DNA from: Mesorhizobium plurifarium
GTDB taxonomy: Bacteria; Pseudomonadota; Alphaproteobacteria; Rhizobiales; Rhizobiaceae
Reading direction: 5' to 3'
Length of the DNA: 64,000 nt
Assembly: GCA_000824785.1 (NCBI GenBank)
Contig: CCNB01000043.1
Location: forward strand, 250,107 to 314,106
The translations under genes and the position numbers were made by a program. Within the stretch, counting starts at the first letter, position 1; each line of letters opens with the position of its first letter. The notes below the pieces were generated by a model. That model was not told where the DNA came from and did no database searches. It was given only the letters and a program-made list of their open reading frames with translations. Of the stretch, positions 8,131 through 15,780 are shown one piece after another.

Positions 8131-9444
8131 TCATGCCACCGTGGGCGAGCCGAACTTCTTGATGCCGGCGACCGACATCGAGACGAACTGGTCGAGGATG
8201 GCGAAGAAGATATCCAGGCTGAAGCCGAACAGGAAAGCGAAGGTGAACAGGCTGAAGCCTATGCCGGTCACCTCGCCGCCGAGCTTGGTGCCGGGCGCCA
8301 TGAACCAGGCGAGGATCATGCCGGCAAGCCCGCCGAGCGCGATCCGGTGGATGAGGCGCGACAGCGGCGGATTGGGCAGAAGCGGGTTCAGGATCATGCG
8401 CATGTGGAACATGATGCCGCCAAGCGCGCCGTAGAGCGCGGGCAGGATCCACAGCGCATAAGGGCTGAGGACCTCGCTCAGCGTCTTGGCCTGCAATGTC
8501 AGCGTCGAGATCGAATTCGGCGTGATGGTGATGACGCCTTCGCATTGCAGGTCGCGTGTCGCCTCGTCGAAATCCGCGTTCACGTCTTCCAACTGGCCGG
8601 CCGTGGCGGCGGCGCTCACGGCTTGCACGCCGCCTTGAATATTGCCGTTATTCCTGCAATCGAAATCCGACTGCTTGAGCGGCTGGCTGTTTTCGGCCCC
8701 GCCTTGCTGTTGCGCCAGCGCGACCTGCTGACCGCAGAACTGGTCTATGGCCATCTGCCTGGGGTTCGAGAAATCAAGCGGCGCGCCCGCTTTGGCCGAA
8801 GAAGCTGAAAGCTTGCAATAGGCCCATTGCATGCCCCAGAGCGGAAACGGCGCCTCCTGCGTCATGAACCCCTGCGCCCGCACCAGCAACGAGGAAAAAC
8901 GCTGGTCGAGCGAATGCAGGCTGTCGACGGAATTGTAATAGGCGTCTTTCAGCAGCGTTAGGTCGGTCGTCGACGCCTGCTGGGCGGTGGCCGAGCTCAG
9001 TTGTTTCTTGGTCGCCCAGACCTGCCTGATCGACTGCCCGAACCGGGCGCTGAAATCGTTGTTGTCGATCTCCTGCAGCTCCGCGTTGATCGAGACGCCC
9101 CTGTTGTAGACATAGGTCAGCTTGCCGATGACGATCATCATCGTCACCGACAGGGCGATGAGAAAATAGGTCGCGAGCGCGGTCCGCCGCGACATGTCGC
9201 CCGGCGACCAGCCGGTGCGCAGCGCAGCCAGCGTGGAAAACGGCACGGTGTTGGAACAGTCGTTGAGCACCGTCTGGAGTTTGACGACCTCGGGCTGGCT
9301 TGCCGTCGCATCATTGAGCTTTTCCGCATCGCCGATCGCGGCGAACAGCGCGCTATCCTTGAACACGCCGTAGCGGCCATAGCCGGCAACCAGCTTGGCG
9401 TCGGCAAGCAACCCGGAGACGAGAGGATCGTGGATTGTCGTCAT
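8131..9444 (-). CDS. Putative membrane protein, function unknown
   Basis: A 437-residue protein. One transmembrane segment follows a basic stretch (about residues 85-105), then comes a long, probably periplasmic, middle part with conserved-looking cysteines. Three further membrane spans lie in the last 110 residues (around WILPALYGALGGIMF, ALGGLAGMILAWFM and FSLFTFAFLFGFSLDIFF). I do not recognise the family. It is the second gene of a pair with the small secreted protein upstream (15-base gap, same strand), so the two may act together at the envelope. Confidence 0.75.
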   Translation of the reverse strand: MTTIHDPLVSGLLADAKLVAGYGRYGVFKDSALFAAIGDAEKLNDATASQPEVVKLQTVLNDCSNTVPFSTLAALRTGWSPGDMSRRTALATYFLIALSVTMMIVIGKLTYVYNRGVSINAELQEIDNNDFSARFGQSIRQVWATKKQLSSATAQQASTTDLTLLKDAYYNSVDSLHSLDQRFSSLLVRAQGFMTQEAPFPLWGMQWAYCKLSASSAKAGAPLDFSNPRQMAIDQFCGQQVALAQQQGGAENSQPLKQSDFDCRNNGNIQGGVQAVSAAATAGQLEDVNADFDEATRDLQCEGVITITPNSISTLTLQAKTLSEVLSPYALWILPALYGALGGIMFHMRMILNPLLPNPPLSRLIHRIALGGLAGMILAWFMAPGTKLGGEVTGIGFSLFTFAFLFGFSLDIFFAILDQFVSMSVAGIKKFGSPTVA

Positions 9445-9459
9445 CGCGCCCCCCGACGA

Positions 9460-9687
9460 CTAGCCCAGGTAACCCGGCACGAAACCATATTGCGACGGGC
9501 ACCCGCAGGGATAGCCCGCTGGCCCGGGCGGCTGCGCCCAGCACCAGAAGAATTGGGTGAAGCAGATCGTACCCGGCGCATGCGGCGGAACTTGCGCGAA
9601 GGCGGGCCACGGCAGCAGCGCCGCGCCGATGGCGAGGATCAGGATGACCACGGTTCGTGCAACGCGCGCTTCCAATCCAGCCCCCAA
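9460..9687 (-). CDS. Small secreted Pro/Cys/aromatic-rich protein
   Basis: A 75-residue protein with a basic N-terminus, a hydrophobic core (VVILILAIGAALLP) and a likely signal peptidase site after AFA. That leaves about 44 residues. The mature part is very rich in Pro, Gly, Cys, Trp and Phe (CFTQFFWCW, YPCGCPSQYG). Three of its four cysteines sit close to aromatics, which suggests a disulfide-bonded or surface-bound peptide. It lies directly upstream of the membrane protein gene on the same strand. No function can be assigned. Confidence 0.6.
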   Translation of the reverse strand: MGAGLEARVARTVVILILAIGAALLPWPAFAQVPPHAPGTICFTQFFWCWAQPPGPAGYPCGCPSQYGFVPGYLG

Positions 9688-9837
9688 AAGCCAACCGCGC
9701 TTACTCGCATGCGCGGCGACTTTGCGAAAATACCGGAACGGCTTCCGTGAAATGGCTCACGCAGGACCTGGAAATCGGCCGCCAAGGCAAAGGCACCGCA
9801 TCCCGGCGGCGCCCTTGCTGCGCGAAAGCGTTCAGGA

Positions 9838-10479
9838 CTAGGCAGCGTTCCGCTGCAAGGCCCGCTGGTTGGACGCGTAGATCGTGTCGCGCTCGGGCAG
9901 CCTCCCGGTCTTTAGGCAATCGATCCACTCGGCGGTCTTCAGCACCGCGGCGAAGCGCGACTGCAGAACCACGCTCACCACCCGGTGGATGTCCTCGGCC
10001 GACGCGTAGCCGGCGCTGTTGGCATAGGGCACAGAGCCGCTCGCATCCGACAGGAACTCGACCGCAAAACCCATATGCACTGCGTGGATGATGGTCGACA
10101 GATCGCAATTGTGGGTCATGTAGCCGACGACCGCGATCGTATCGATGGCGTTGGCGCGCAGCCAGGCCTCGAGATCCGTGCCGGTGAAGGCCGAAGGCAG
10201 TGTCTTTTCGACATAGTGGTCGCGGCCGCGCCGGGCGATCTCGGCATGCAGTTCACCGCCATGGCTGCCCTTGGCGAAGATCGGCGAGGTCTCGGGCGCC
10301 ATCTGCTTGACGATGACGATCTTGATGCCGGCCGCCGCGGCCGCGTCCATGGCGCGCGCGACATTGGCGACGGTCTCGGCGAAAGGCGGATGCTGGATGG
10401 CGAGACTGCCGCCATCATAGTCGTTCTGGACATCGACGACGACAAGCGCGCGGCGCGGCTGGGTGGCTGGTGCTGACAT
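9838..10479 (-). CDS. Isochorismatase-family cysteine hydrolase
   Basis: A 213-residue enzyme of the isochorismatase/nicotinamidase superfamily. The triad is visible: Asp16 in VVVDVQND, Lys92 in VEKTLPSAF and Cys125 in THNCDLST. The family hydrolyses amides or enol ethers such as nicotinamide, N-carbamoyl compounds or isochorismate; the substrate cannot be read here. It is divergent from the GlxA-type regulator gene, with 126 bases between them, a layout that often means the regulator controls the hydrolase. Confidence 0.88.
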   Translation of the reverse strand: MSAPATQPRRALVVVDVQNDYDGGSLAIQHPPFAETVANVARAMDAAAAAGIKIVIVKQMAPETSPIFAKGSHGGELHAEIARRGRDHYVEKTLPSAFTGTDLEAWLRANAIDTIAVVGYMTHNCDLSTIIHAVHMGFAVEFLSDASGSVPYANSAGYASAEDIHRVVSVVLQSRFAAVLKTAEWIDCLKTGRLPERDTIYASNQRALQRNAA

Positions 10480-10605
10480 AGCGGTTCTCCTTTCGACCGG
10501 GTTGATGACGCAAAGCTAGGCGGATGTTTCGGGTCGAGAAAGTGGCCCGATTGACATCGTTCGAAAGATTTGGGACATTCGACTTCCAACGGAACGATGC
10601 CTGCC

Positions 10606-11592
10606 ATGAAGAACCCGATCATCGCCGCTGTCGCTTTCGACGGCATCAGCCCGTTTCACCTTTCCGTGCCGTGCCTGGTGTTCGGCGCCGATCGAACCAG
10701 GCTTGGGCTGCCGCGCTTCGACTTCCGCGTCTGCGCGATGGAGGATGGACCCATTCATACCGATGCGGGGCTGAGCATCGTCGTGCCACACGATCTTTCG
10801 GCGCTCGACGAGGCCGATATCGTCATCATCCCGAGCTGGAGGGATCTCGAGGACCCCCTGGCCGCGCCGTTCAAGGAGGCGCTGCAACGCGCGCATCGGC
10901 GCGGCGCGCTGATCGTTGGCCTGTGCCTCGGCACCTTCGCCCTCGCCGGCGCCGGATTGCTTGCCGGGCGCAAGGCGACCACCCACTGGGCCTATACGGA
11001 CCAGTTGCAGAGGCTTCACCCTGACATCTCAATCGACGCCGACGTGCTCTATGTCGACGAGGGCGACATCATCACCTCCGCCGGCGTCGCCGCCGGGCTC
11101 GACTGCTGCCTGCACATCGTGCGTGCGCGCTATGGCGCGGACGCGGCGCTGCGGCTTGCCCGCCATGTCGTGCTCTCGCCGCACCGGCAGGGCGGGCAGG
11201 CGCAGTTCATCGAGCGCCCGCTTGCGCCGACGCCGAACGCCGACCGGTTCGCCAAGGCTCTCGATGATGTGCGGGCATCGCTCGGCGAAGCCCACAGCCT
11301 GGACAGTGTCGCCGAAGCGGCAGGCCTTACCCGCCGCACCTTCACGCGCCGCTTCCAGAAAACCACCGGCACCAGTTTCGGCAACTGGCTTGCCGACCAA
11401 CGTCTCGCGTTGGCGCAAAGGCTGCTGGAGCAGACGGACAAATCGATGGACATGGTGGCCTTCGAAGCCGGCTTCGGCAGCGCCACCTCGCTGCGCCAGC
11501 ATTTCGCCGCGCGGCTCAGAACCTCGCCGCGGCGGTACAGGCGCGAATTTTCGGGGCGGGTCGATCAGGAGGAGCACATGAAGCACGCGTAG
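10606..11592 (+). CDS. GlxA-family transcriptional regulator (DJ-1/PfpI plus AraC)
   Basis: A 328-residue protein from the chosen start. An N-terminal DJ-1/PfpI-like domain (with LIVGLCLGTFALAGAG at the nucleophile elbow) is followed by an AraC-type DNA-binding domain with two helix-turn-helix motifs (VAEAAGLTRRTFTRRFQK, then VAFEAGFGSATSLRQHF). The ATG at 10606 has GGAAC upstream; the ATG at 10597 is too close to it, and anything further upstream needs TTG. Such regulators sense small nitrogenous metabolites. The divergent isochorismatase-like gene is the obvious target. Confidence 0.88.
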   Translation: MKNPIIAAVAFDGISPFHLSVPCLVFGADRTRLGLPRFDFRVCAMEDGPIHTDAGLSIVVPHDLSALDEADIVIIPSWRDLEDPLAAPFKEALQRAHRRGALIVGLCLGTFALAGAGLLAGRKATTHWAYTDQLQRLHPDISIDADVLYVDEGDIITSAGVAAGLDCCLHIVRARYGADAALRLARHVVLSPHRQGGQAQFIERPLAPTPNADRFAKALDDVRASLGEAHSLDSVAEAAGLTRRTFTRRFQKTTGTSFGNWLADQRLALAQRLLEQTDKSMDMVAFEAGFGSATSLRQHFAARLRTSPRRYRREFSGRVDQEEHMKHA

Positions 11593-11600
11593 AGAACAGC

Positions 11601-11630
11601 AAAGGGCGCCACACGGACGCGGCGCCCTTT
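11601..11630. terminator. Convergent-gene terminator hairpin
   Basis: A perfect 10-bp inverted repeat, AAAGGGCGCC (11601-11610) and GGCGCCCTTT (11621-11630), with A/T-rich ends on both strands. It lies between the convergent regulator and cytochrome b561 genes and could serve both. Confidence 0.75.
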
Positions 11631-11649
11631 GTGTTCTCCAGCTCATTCT

Positions 11650-12210
11650 TCAGGCAACGTCTTCCGGCGACGGCGCGCGCTTCCGGCCGGTGACCATCGC
11701 CCGAACCAGGTTCTCGTCATGGCGCAGGCTTGCCAGAACCACGCCGCCGACATGGAGCCCGATCAGCACCAGGATGCCATTGCCCAGAACCTTGTGCGTG
11801 TCCTCAACCCAGGCCACGCCCCACCAGGCGTCGGTGGTCTGCATCCATCCGGTCAACGCAATTCCCACAATGCAAATCACAAGCGCCAGCACCATGGCGC
11901 CGCCGGCAGGATTGTGGCCGAGATACCGCCTCTCGCGGCCATGCGCCATGTCGGCGAGATAAGATCGCACCGTGCCCGGCCCGCGGATGAATTGATCGAG
12001 GCGCGTATACCCGGAGCCGGCCAGCCCTGCGACAAGCCGCGAGGCGATCAGGACCGCGGCGCAATAGCCGGCCAGCTCATGCAGCTTCATGATTTCCCCG
12101 GATGAAAGCCACGCGGTCGCGACACATAGGACCAGCGACCAGTGGAAGAGGCGAACATAGGGGCTCCAGACCCTGACCGAGGTTTCCCGCGCCGAAACAG
12201 TGGCGTTCAT
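11650..12210 (-). CDS. Cytochrome b561 family protein
   Basis: A 186-residue four-helix membrane cytochrome. Candidate haem histidines lie in YVRLFHWSLV, KLHELAGY and the last helix (GLHVGG). It is a di-haem b-type electron carrier of the bacterial YceJ/hydrogenase-b family, expected to move electrons across the inner membrane. The open frame extends upstream, but the ATG at 12210 gives the normal N-terminus. It follows the PepSY gene by 5 bases. The pair is divergent from the two-component system and is probably its target. Confidence 0.88.
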   Translation of the reverse strand: MNATVSARETSVRVWSPYVRLFHWSLVLCVATAWLSSGEIMKLHELAGYCAAVLIASRLVAGLAGSGYTRLDQFIRGPGTVRSYLADMAHGRERRYLGHNPAGGAMVLALVICIVGIALTGWMQTTDAWWGVAWVEDTHKVLGNGILVLIGLHVGGVVLASLRHDENLVRAMVTGRKRAPSPEDVA

Positions 12211-12215
12211 GGCGA

Positions 12216-12482
12216 TCAACCGTCGTCGGAATCGGCGCCCACCGACTCCAGCGTCTTGGGATTGAACACGCCTTCCAGCCTCTTGCCGTTGGCGTCGACC
12301 GCCTTGGCTTCGTAGCAGCCGTTTTCGGTCTTGATGCTGCGAACCTTCCAGCCCTCTCCTTCGAGCTTCTTTTGCAACGCCTCGCGCGGCTGCCATTCGT
12401 TGGTCGGCACATCGCATCTGTCGCCGGCGAAAGCCGGGCCGGCTACAGTCAATGCAAGCGCGGTCAGGATCAAACCCTTCAT
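12216..12482 (-). CDS. Periplasmic PepSY-domain protein
   Basis: An 88-residue protein with a short signal peptide (MKGLILTALALTVAGPAFA) and a single PepSY-like domain with two cysteines (RCDVP and NGCYEA) that could form a disulfide. The region upstream of the ATG at 12482 is not coding-like, so this start is preferred. PepSY proteins inhibit periplasmic proteases or serve as small partners of redox proteins. This one is co-transcribed with the cytochrome b561 gene. Confidence 0.83.
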   Translation of the reverse strand: MKGLILTALALTVAGPAFAGDRCDVPTNEWQPREALQKKLEGEGWKVRSIKTENGCYEAKAVDANGKRLEGVFNPKTLESVGADSDDG

Positions 12483-12532
12483 GTCGATTTCTCCATCGGC
12501 CAATTCCGATGCCGGGAACCTAGCTGCCGAAG

Positions 12533-12596
12533 CTGACAGCAACCTGAATGCTCTGCCCAAAAGACCGCGATTGGCTTTCGTTCAGGCTGCTGTCAG
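12533..12596. promoter_or_regulatory. Paired inverted operator between PepSY gene and two-component genes
   Basis: CTGACAGCAACCTGAA (12533-12548) and TTCAGGCTGCTGTCAG (12581-12596) are inverted copies with one mismatch, separated by 32 bases. Each contains CTGA half-sites 11 bases apart, the spacing expected for an OmpR-type regulator dimer. They lie between the divergent PepSY and response-regulator genes and are probably autoregulatory sites. This is inference from symmetry and position. Confidence 0.6.
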
Positions 12597-12638
12597 TCTC
12601 GTGCCGCATGGGCTGGTCATTATCCGGCGGAGACAGCA

Positions 12639-13298
12639 ATGCGGGTCCTGTTGATCGAAGACGATCAGGTGTTGGGGGAGGCTGTCCGCGACCACGTCGC
12701 CGCCGATGGCCATGCCGTCGATTGGAGCGCCACCCTGACGGAAGGCCGTGACCACCTCAATGTCATTTCCTATGAGCTCGTGCTGCTCGATCTGCACCTG
12801 CCGGACGGAAAAGGCATCGAGTTTCTGAAAACGCTGAGACGCGAGAGCAACGATACGCCGGTGATCATACTGACGGCGCGCGACCAACTCTCCGATCGAA
12901 TTGAGGGGCTGAACTCCGGGGCCGACGACTACCTGGTGAAGCCGTTCGATCTCGGCGAGTTGTCCGCGCGCCTGGCCGCCGTGGCGCGGCGCTACGCCGG
13001 AAACCCCAACCCGCTGATCCGTCTGGGACCGGTCGAGATCGACCAGGCGCGCCGCGTTGTTGTCATCAATGGCAAGGAAACGATGCTGACCAGCCGCGAA
13101 TGGGCCGTGCTCGAGCAGTTCCTGCGGCGGCCTGGCGTCACTGTCGGCAAGGCTCAGATCGAGGACGCTCTTTACGCCTTTGGCGCGGAGATCGAAAGCA
13201 ACACGGTCGAGGTCTATGTCAGCCGCTTGCGCAAGAAGATCGGCCGTGACGCGATCACAACGGTCAGGGGGCTAGGCTACCGCCTGGCAGCCCAATGA
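12639..13298 (+). CDS. OmpR/QseB-type response regulator
   Basis: A 219-residue regulator with an N-terminal receiver (acidic pair in LLIEDDQ, phospho-acceptor Asp in LVLLDLHLPDG, Lys in LVKPFD) and a C-terminal winged helix (SNTVEVYVSRLRKKIG, TVRGLGYRLA). Its stop overlaps the start of the sensor kinase gene by four bases (ATGA), which indicates translational coupling. The divergent PepSY/cytochrome b561 pair and the intervening operator suggest its targets. It resembles QseB/PmrA in layout, but the signal is unknown. Confidence 0.93.
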   Translation: MRVLLIEDDQVLGEAVRDHVAADGHAVDWSATLTEGRDHLNVISYELVLLDLHLPDGKGIEFLKTLRRESNDTPVIILTARDQLSDRIEGLNSGADDYLVKPFDLGELSARLAAVARRYAGNPNPLIRLGPVEIDQARRVVVINGKETMLTSREWAVLEQFLRRPGVTVGKAQIEDALYAFGAEIESNTVEVYVSRLRKKIGRDAITTVRGLGYRLAAQ

Positions 13299-14644
13299 GA
13301 ATGTTTGACAGCCTTGTCAGCCGGCTCGTTCTGGCGCTGACCGTGGTTACCGTCGCGTTCGGAGTGGTCGCGGCAGCCACCGGAAGCTACACGCTGCATC
13401 GCGAGATCAACGAAGCCATGGACAGCTCGATGCAGGAAGCTGCGCGAAGACTGCTGCCATTGGTCATCGACGATCTGTTCGAGCGTGACGAACCTCAATC
13501 TCCGCGCAGGCTTGCGGAAGCCGTTTCGGAAGATGACGGCGGGAGACTTGCCTTCCAGGTGCGCAACGGCGAAGGGCGGGTCCTCATGGGTTTGTACGGC
13601 GCGCCAGTCGAGCCGCTGACTGAGCGCCTTGCTCAAGGTTTCTCGGAACAGGCCGGCTGGCGCGTCTACACTGAGCCGGCCATCCGCGGCTCGCTCTTCG
13701 TCCAGGTCGCCGAGCGGGACACTCGCCGCAACGAGGAGACTCTCGAGGCAGCGACCGGCTTCCTGGTACCGATGATCATCCTGACGCCACTCAGCGCAAT
13801 TGTCGCCTGGCTGTCCCTGGCGCACTCGCTCAGGCCGATAGCCACCCTGCGCAACGAGATCAAGGCTCGCCACGGCGACCATCTCGCGCCCATTCGCACC
13901 GAGGGCCTCCCGTCGGAACTTGCTGCCATTGCGGCCTCCGTCAACAGCTTGATGCAACGCCTGGATATCGCGCTTGACGCAGAGAAGGAGTTCACCGCGA
14001 ATGCCGCACACGAGTTGCGCACGCCCATCGCCGGCGCGCTCGCGCAGACCGAACGCCTGATCGCCGAAGCGGCCGACGAGGCCGGGCGAAAGCGGCCGCG
14101 TCAGATTAAGGCGGCGTTGTCCCGCCTCGCCCGCCTGTCCGAGAAACTGATGCAATTGGCGCGCGCCGATGCCGGTATCGCCGCCGGTGGCAAGGCGAGC
14201 GATCTCGCTTCAGTCGCGGCTTTCGTGGTCGACGACTTCGAACAGCATGCTGAAAATCGCGGCCGTCTTCGCCTCGAAGTGCCCACGAAAGGCGCGACGC
14301 AGGTTCCGATCGATCCTGACGCCCTGGCGATAGTCCTGCGCAATCTTATCGAGAATGCGCTGCTGCACGGCGCTGGGAATAAGCAGGTGGTCGTGCGCGT
14401 TAGCGACGACGTCGCGCTGAGCGTGATCAACGAAGGTCCGGTGGTCCCCGCCACGGCCGATCTCGTCAAACGCTTCGAACGCGGCGCAACGCGCGCTGCG
14501 GGGTCCGGTCTCGGGCTGGCGATCGTCAACCGGATTTTACAGCAGGTCGGTGCGACGCTGGTGCTGAACTCACCGGCGTCTGGCCGGAAGGACGGCTTCG
14601 AAGCGACGGTATGCTTCCAACCGCGTGGCGTCAGCGCGGCGTGA
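13295..14644 (+). CDS. Sensor histidine kinase
   Basis: A 449-residue membrane kinase. Transmembrane helices lie near residues 8-30 and 150-170 around a periplasmic sensor region of about 120 residues. The H-box is NAAHELRTPIAGAL, the N-box NLIENALLHG and the G-box GSGLGLAIV. It is partner of the overlapping response regulator gene. Its last 14 bases overlap the 3' end of the convergent acetyltransferase gene. Confidence 0.93.
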   Translation: MRMFDSLVSRLVLALTVVTVAFGVVAAATGSYTLHREINEAMDSSMQEAARRLLPLVIDDLFERDEPQSPRRLAEAVSEDDGGRLAFQVRNGEGRVLMGLYGAPVEPLTERLAQGFSEQAGWRVYTEPAIRGSLFVQVAERDTRRNEETLEAATGFLVPMIILTPLSAIVAWLSLAHSLRPIATLRNEIKARHGDHLAPIRTEGLPSELAAIAASVNSLMQRLDIALDAEKEFTANAAHELRTPIAGALAQTERLIAEAADEAGRKRPRQIKAALSRLARLSEKLMQLARADAGIAAGGKASDLASVAAFVVDDFEQHAENRGRLRLEVPTKGATQVPIDPDALAIVLRNLIENALLHGAGNKQVVVRVSDDVALSVINEGPVVPATADLVKRFERGATRAAGSGLGLAIVNRILQQVGATLVLNSPASGRKDGFEATVCFQPRGVSAA

Positions 14645-15188
14645 CCGCCCGTGCCGGGTTGCCGATGACGGTTGTGTTGGCCGGGACGTCGCGAGTCACC
14701 ACCGCGCCCGCGCCGACGATGGCGCCCGCGCCTATGCTGACGCCGGCGAGGATCACCGCGCTGCCGCCGATCCAGGCATTGTCGCCGATCGTCACCGGTT
14801 TTGCGATCTCCAGCCCGGCCAGCCGTCCAGTGGCTTCACGATGATGCTCGGCGCAGTAGATCTGCACATTGGGCCCGAGCAGCGTCCCCTTGCCGATGCG
14901 CACCGGCGCGGTGTCGAGGATGGTGCAGCCGGCATTGAGGAAGACGCCCTCGCCGAGGAACAGGTTGAAGCCATAGGCGCAATGGAACGGCGCCTCGATG
15001 CGCGCCCCTTCGCCCGCGCCGCCGAGCAGCGCCCGCAAGGCCGGGGCGATATTGCCGCGCTGCCTGGGCGGCAGACCATTGTGCTCGAACACCGCATCGC
15101 GGGCGGCGACGCGCAAGTCCTCCAGCTCATCGTCGATGCAGGTGTACCATTCGCCAGCCGCCATCTTCTTTCGTTCGCTCGTCGTCAT
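14631..15188 (-). CDS. Maltose/galactoside O-acetyltransferase family protein
   Basis: A 185-residue hexapeptide-repeat (left-handed beta-helix) acetyltransferase resembling Maa/LacA/NodL. The N-terminus MTTSERKKMAAGEWY is the family signature and fixes the start at 15188. The active-site His lies in CAEHHREATGR. The C-terminal repeats (IGDNAWIGGSAVI, IGAGAIVGAGAVVTRDV) and end (VIGNPARAV) are complete. It transfers acetyl from acetyl-CoA to a sugar hydroxyl; the acceptor is not readable. NodL-like enzymes belong to this family, but nothing here points to nodulation. Confidence 0.9.
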   Translation of the reverse strand: MTTSERKKMAAGEWYTCIDDELEDLRVAARDAVFEHNGLPPRQRGNIAPALRALLGGAGEGARIEAPFHCAYGFNLFLGEGVFLNAGCTILDTAPVRIGKGTLLGPNVQIYCAEHHREATGRLAGLEIAKPVTIGDNAWIGGSAVILAGVSIGAGAIVGAGAVVTRDVPANTTVIGNPARAVTPR

Positions 15189-15318
15189 GGCGGCACCTCC
15201 AGATCCGTCTGCTGCCAAAGCATAATCCATTGTCGGACAAAAGCCGTGGCCAAAAGCCTGGCCTATGCTAGCCTGCCCTGCCGGAACCGCGCGAGGTTCC
15301 GATTTTGAGGGGTCGATC

Positions 15319-15780
15319 ATGCTCTACATTCTTGCACTGCTGATAGGCGTCGTTGCCGGCCTGCGCGCCATGACCGCGCCCGCGGCCGTTGCCTGGGGTT
15401 CTTATCTCGGCTGGCTGCCGGTCGCCGGCACCTGGGCCAGCTTCATGGGGCACTGGATCGCCGTCAGCATCTTCACCATCCTGGCCATCGTCGAGCTGGT
15501 CACCGACCAGCTGCCGTCGACGCCGAGCCGCAAGGTGCCGCAGCAATTCGGCGCCCGCATCGTGACGGGAGCCTTCTCCGGCGCGGTGATCGGCGCCACG
15601 GCCGGCGCCACCATCGGTGGCCTGGTCGCCGGCGCGATCGGCGCGGTGATCGGCACACTGGGCGGCGCGGAAGCGCGTGCGCGACTGGCCGCGGCTTTCG
15701 GCAAGGATCCGCCCGCCGCCTTCATCGAGGATGCGGTGGCTATCATTGGCGGCCTGCTCATCGTCGCGGCGGTCGCATGA
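15319..15780 (+). CDS. DUF4126 family membrane protein
   Basis: A 153-residue hydrophobic protein with about four membrane segments and a glycine/alanine-rich stretch in the middle (GAVIGATAGATIGGLVAGAIGAVIG). It fits DUF4126. The first helix contains GLRAMTAPAAVAW, typical of the family. The function is unknown. It overlaps the next gene by four bases (ATGA), so the two are translationally coupled. Confidence 0.85.
   Translation: MLYILALLIGVVAGLRAMTAPAAVAWGSYLGWLPVAGTWASFMGHWIAVSIFTILAIVELVTDQLPSTPSRKVPQQFGARIVTGAFSGAVIGATAGATIGGLVAGAIGAVIGTLGGAEARARLAAAFGKDPPAAFIEDAVAIIGGLLIVAAVA

Noticed and set aside
14631..15188. NodL nodulation acetyltransferase
   Set aside because: It shares the family but has no nod box or nod gene near it; a general sugar acetyltransferase is the safer call.
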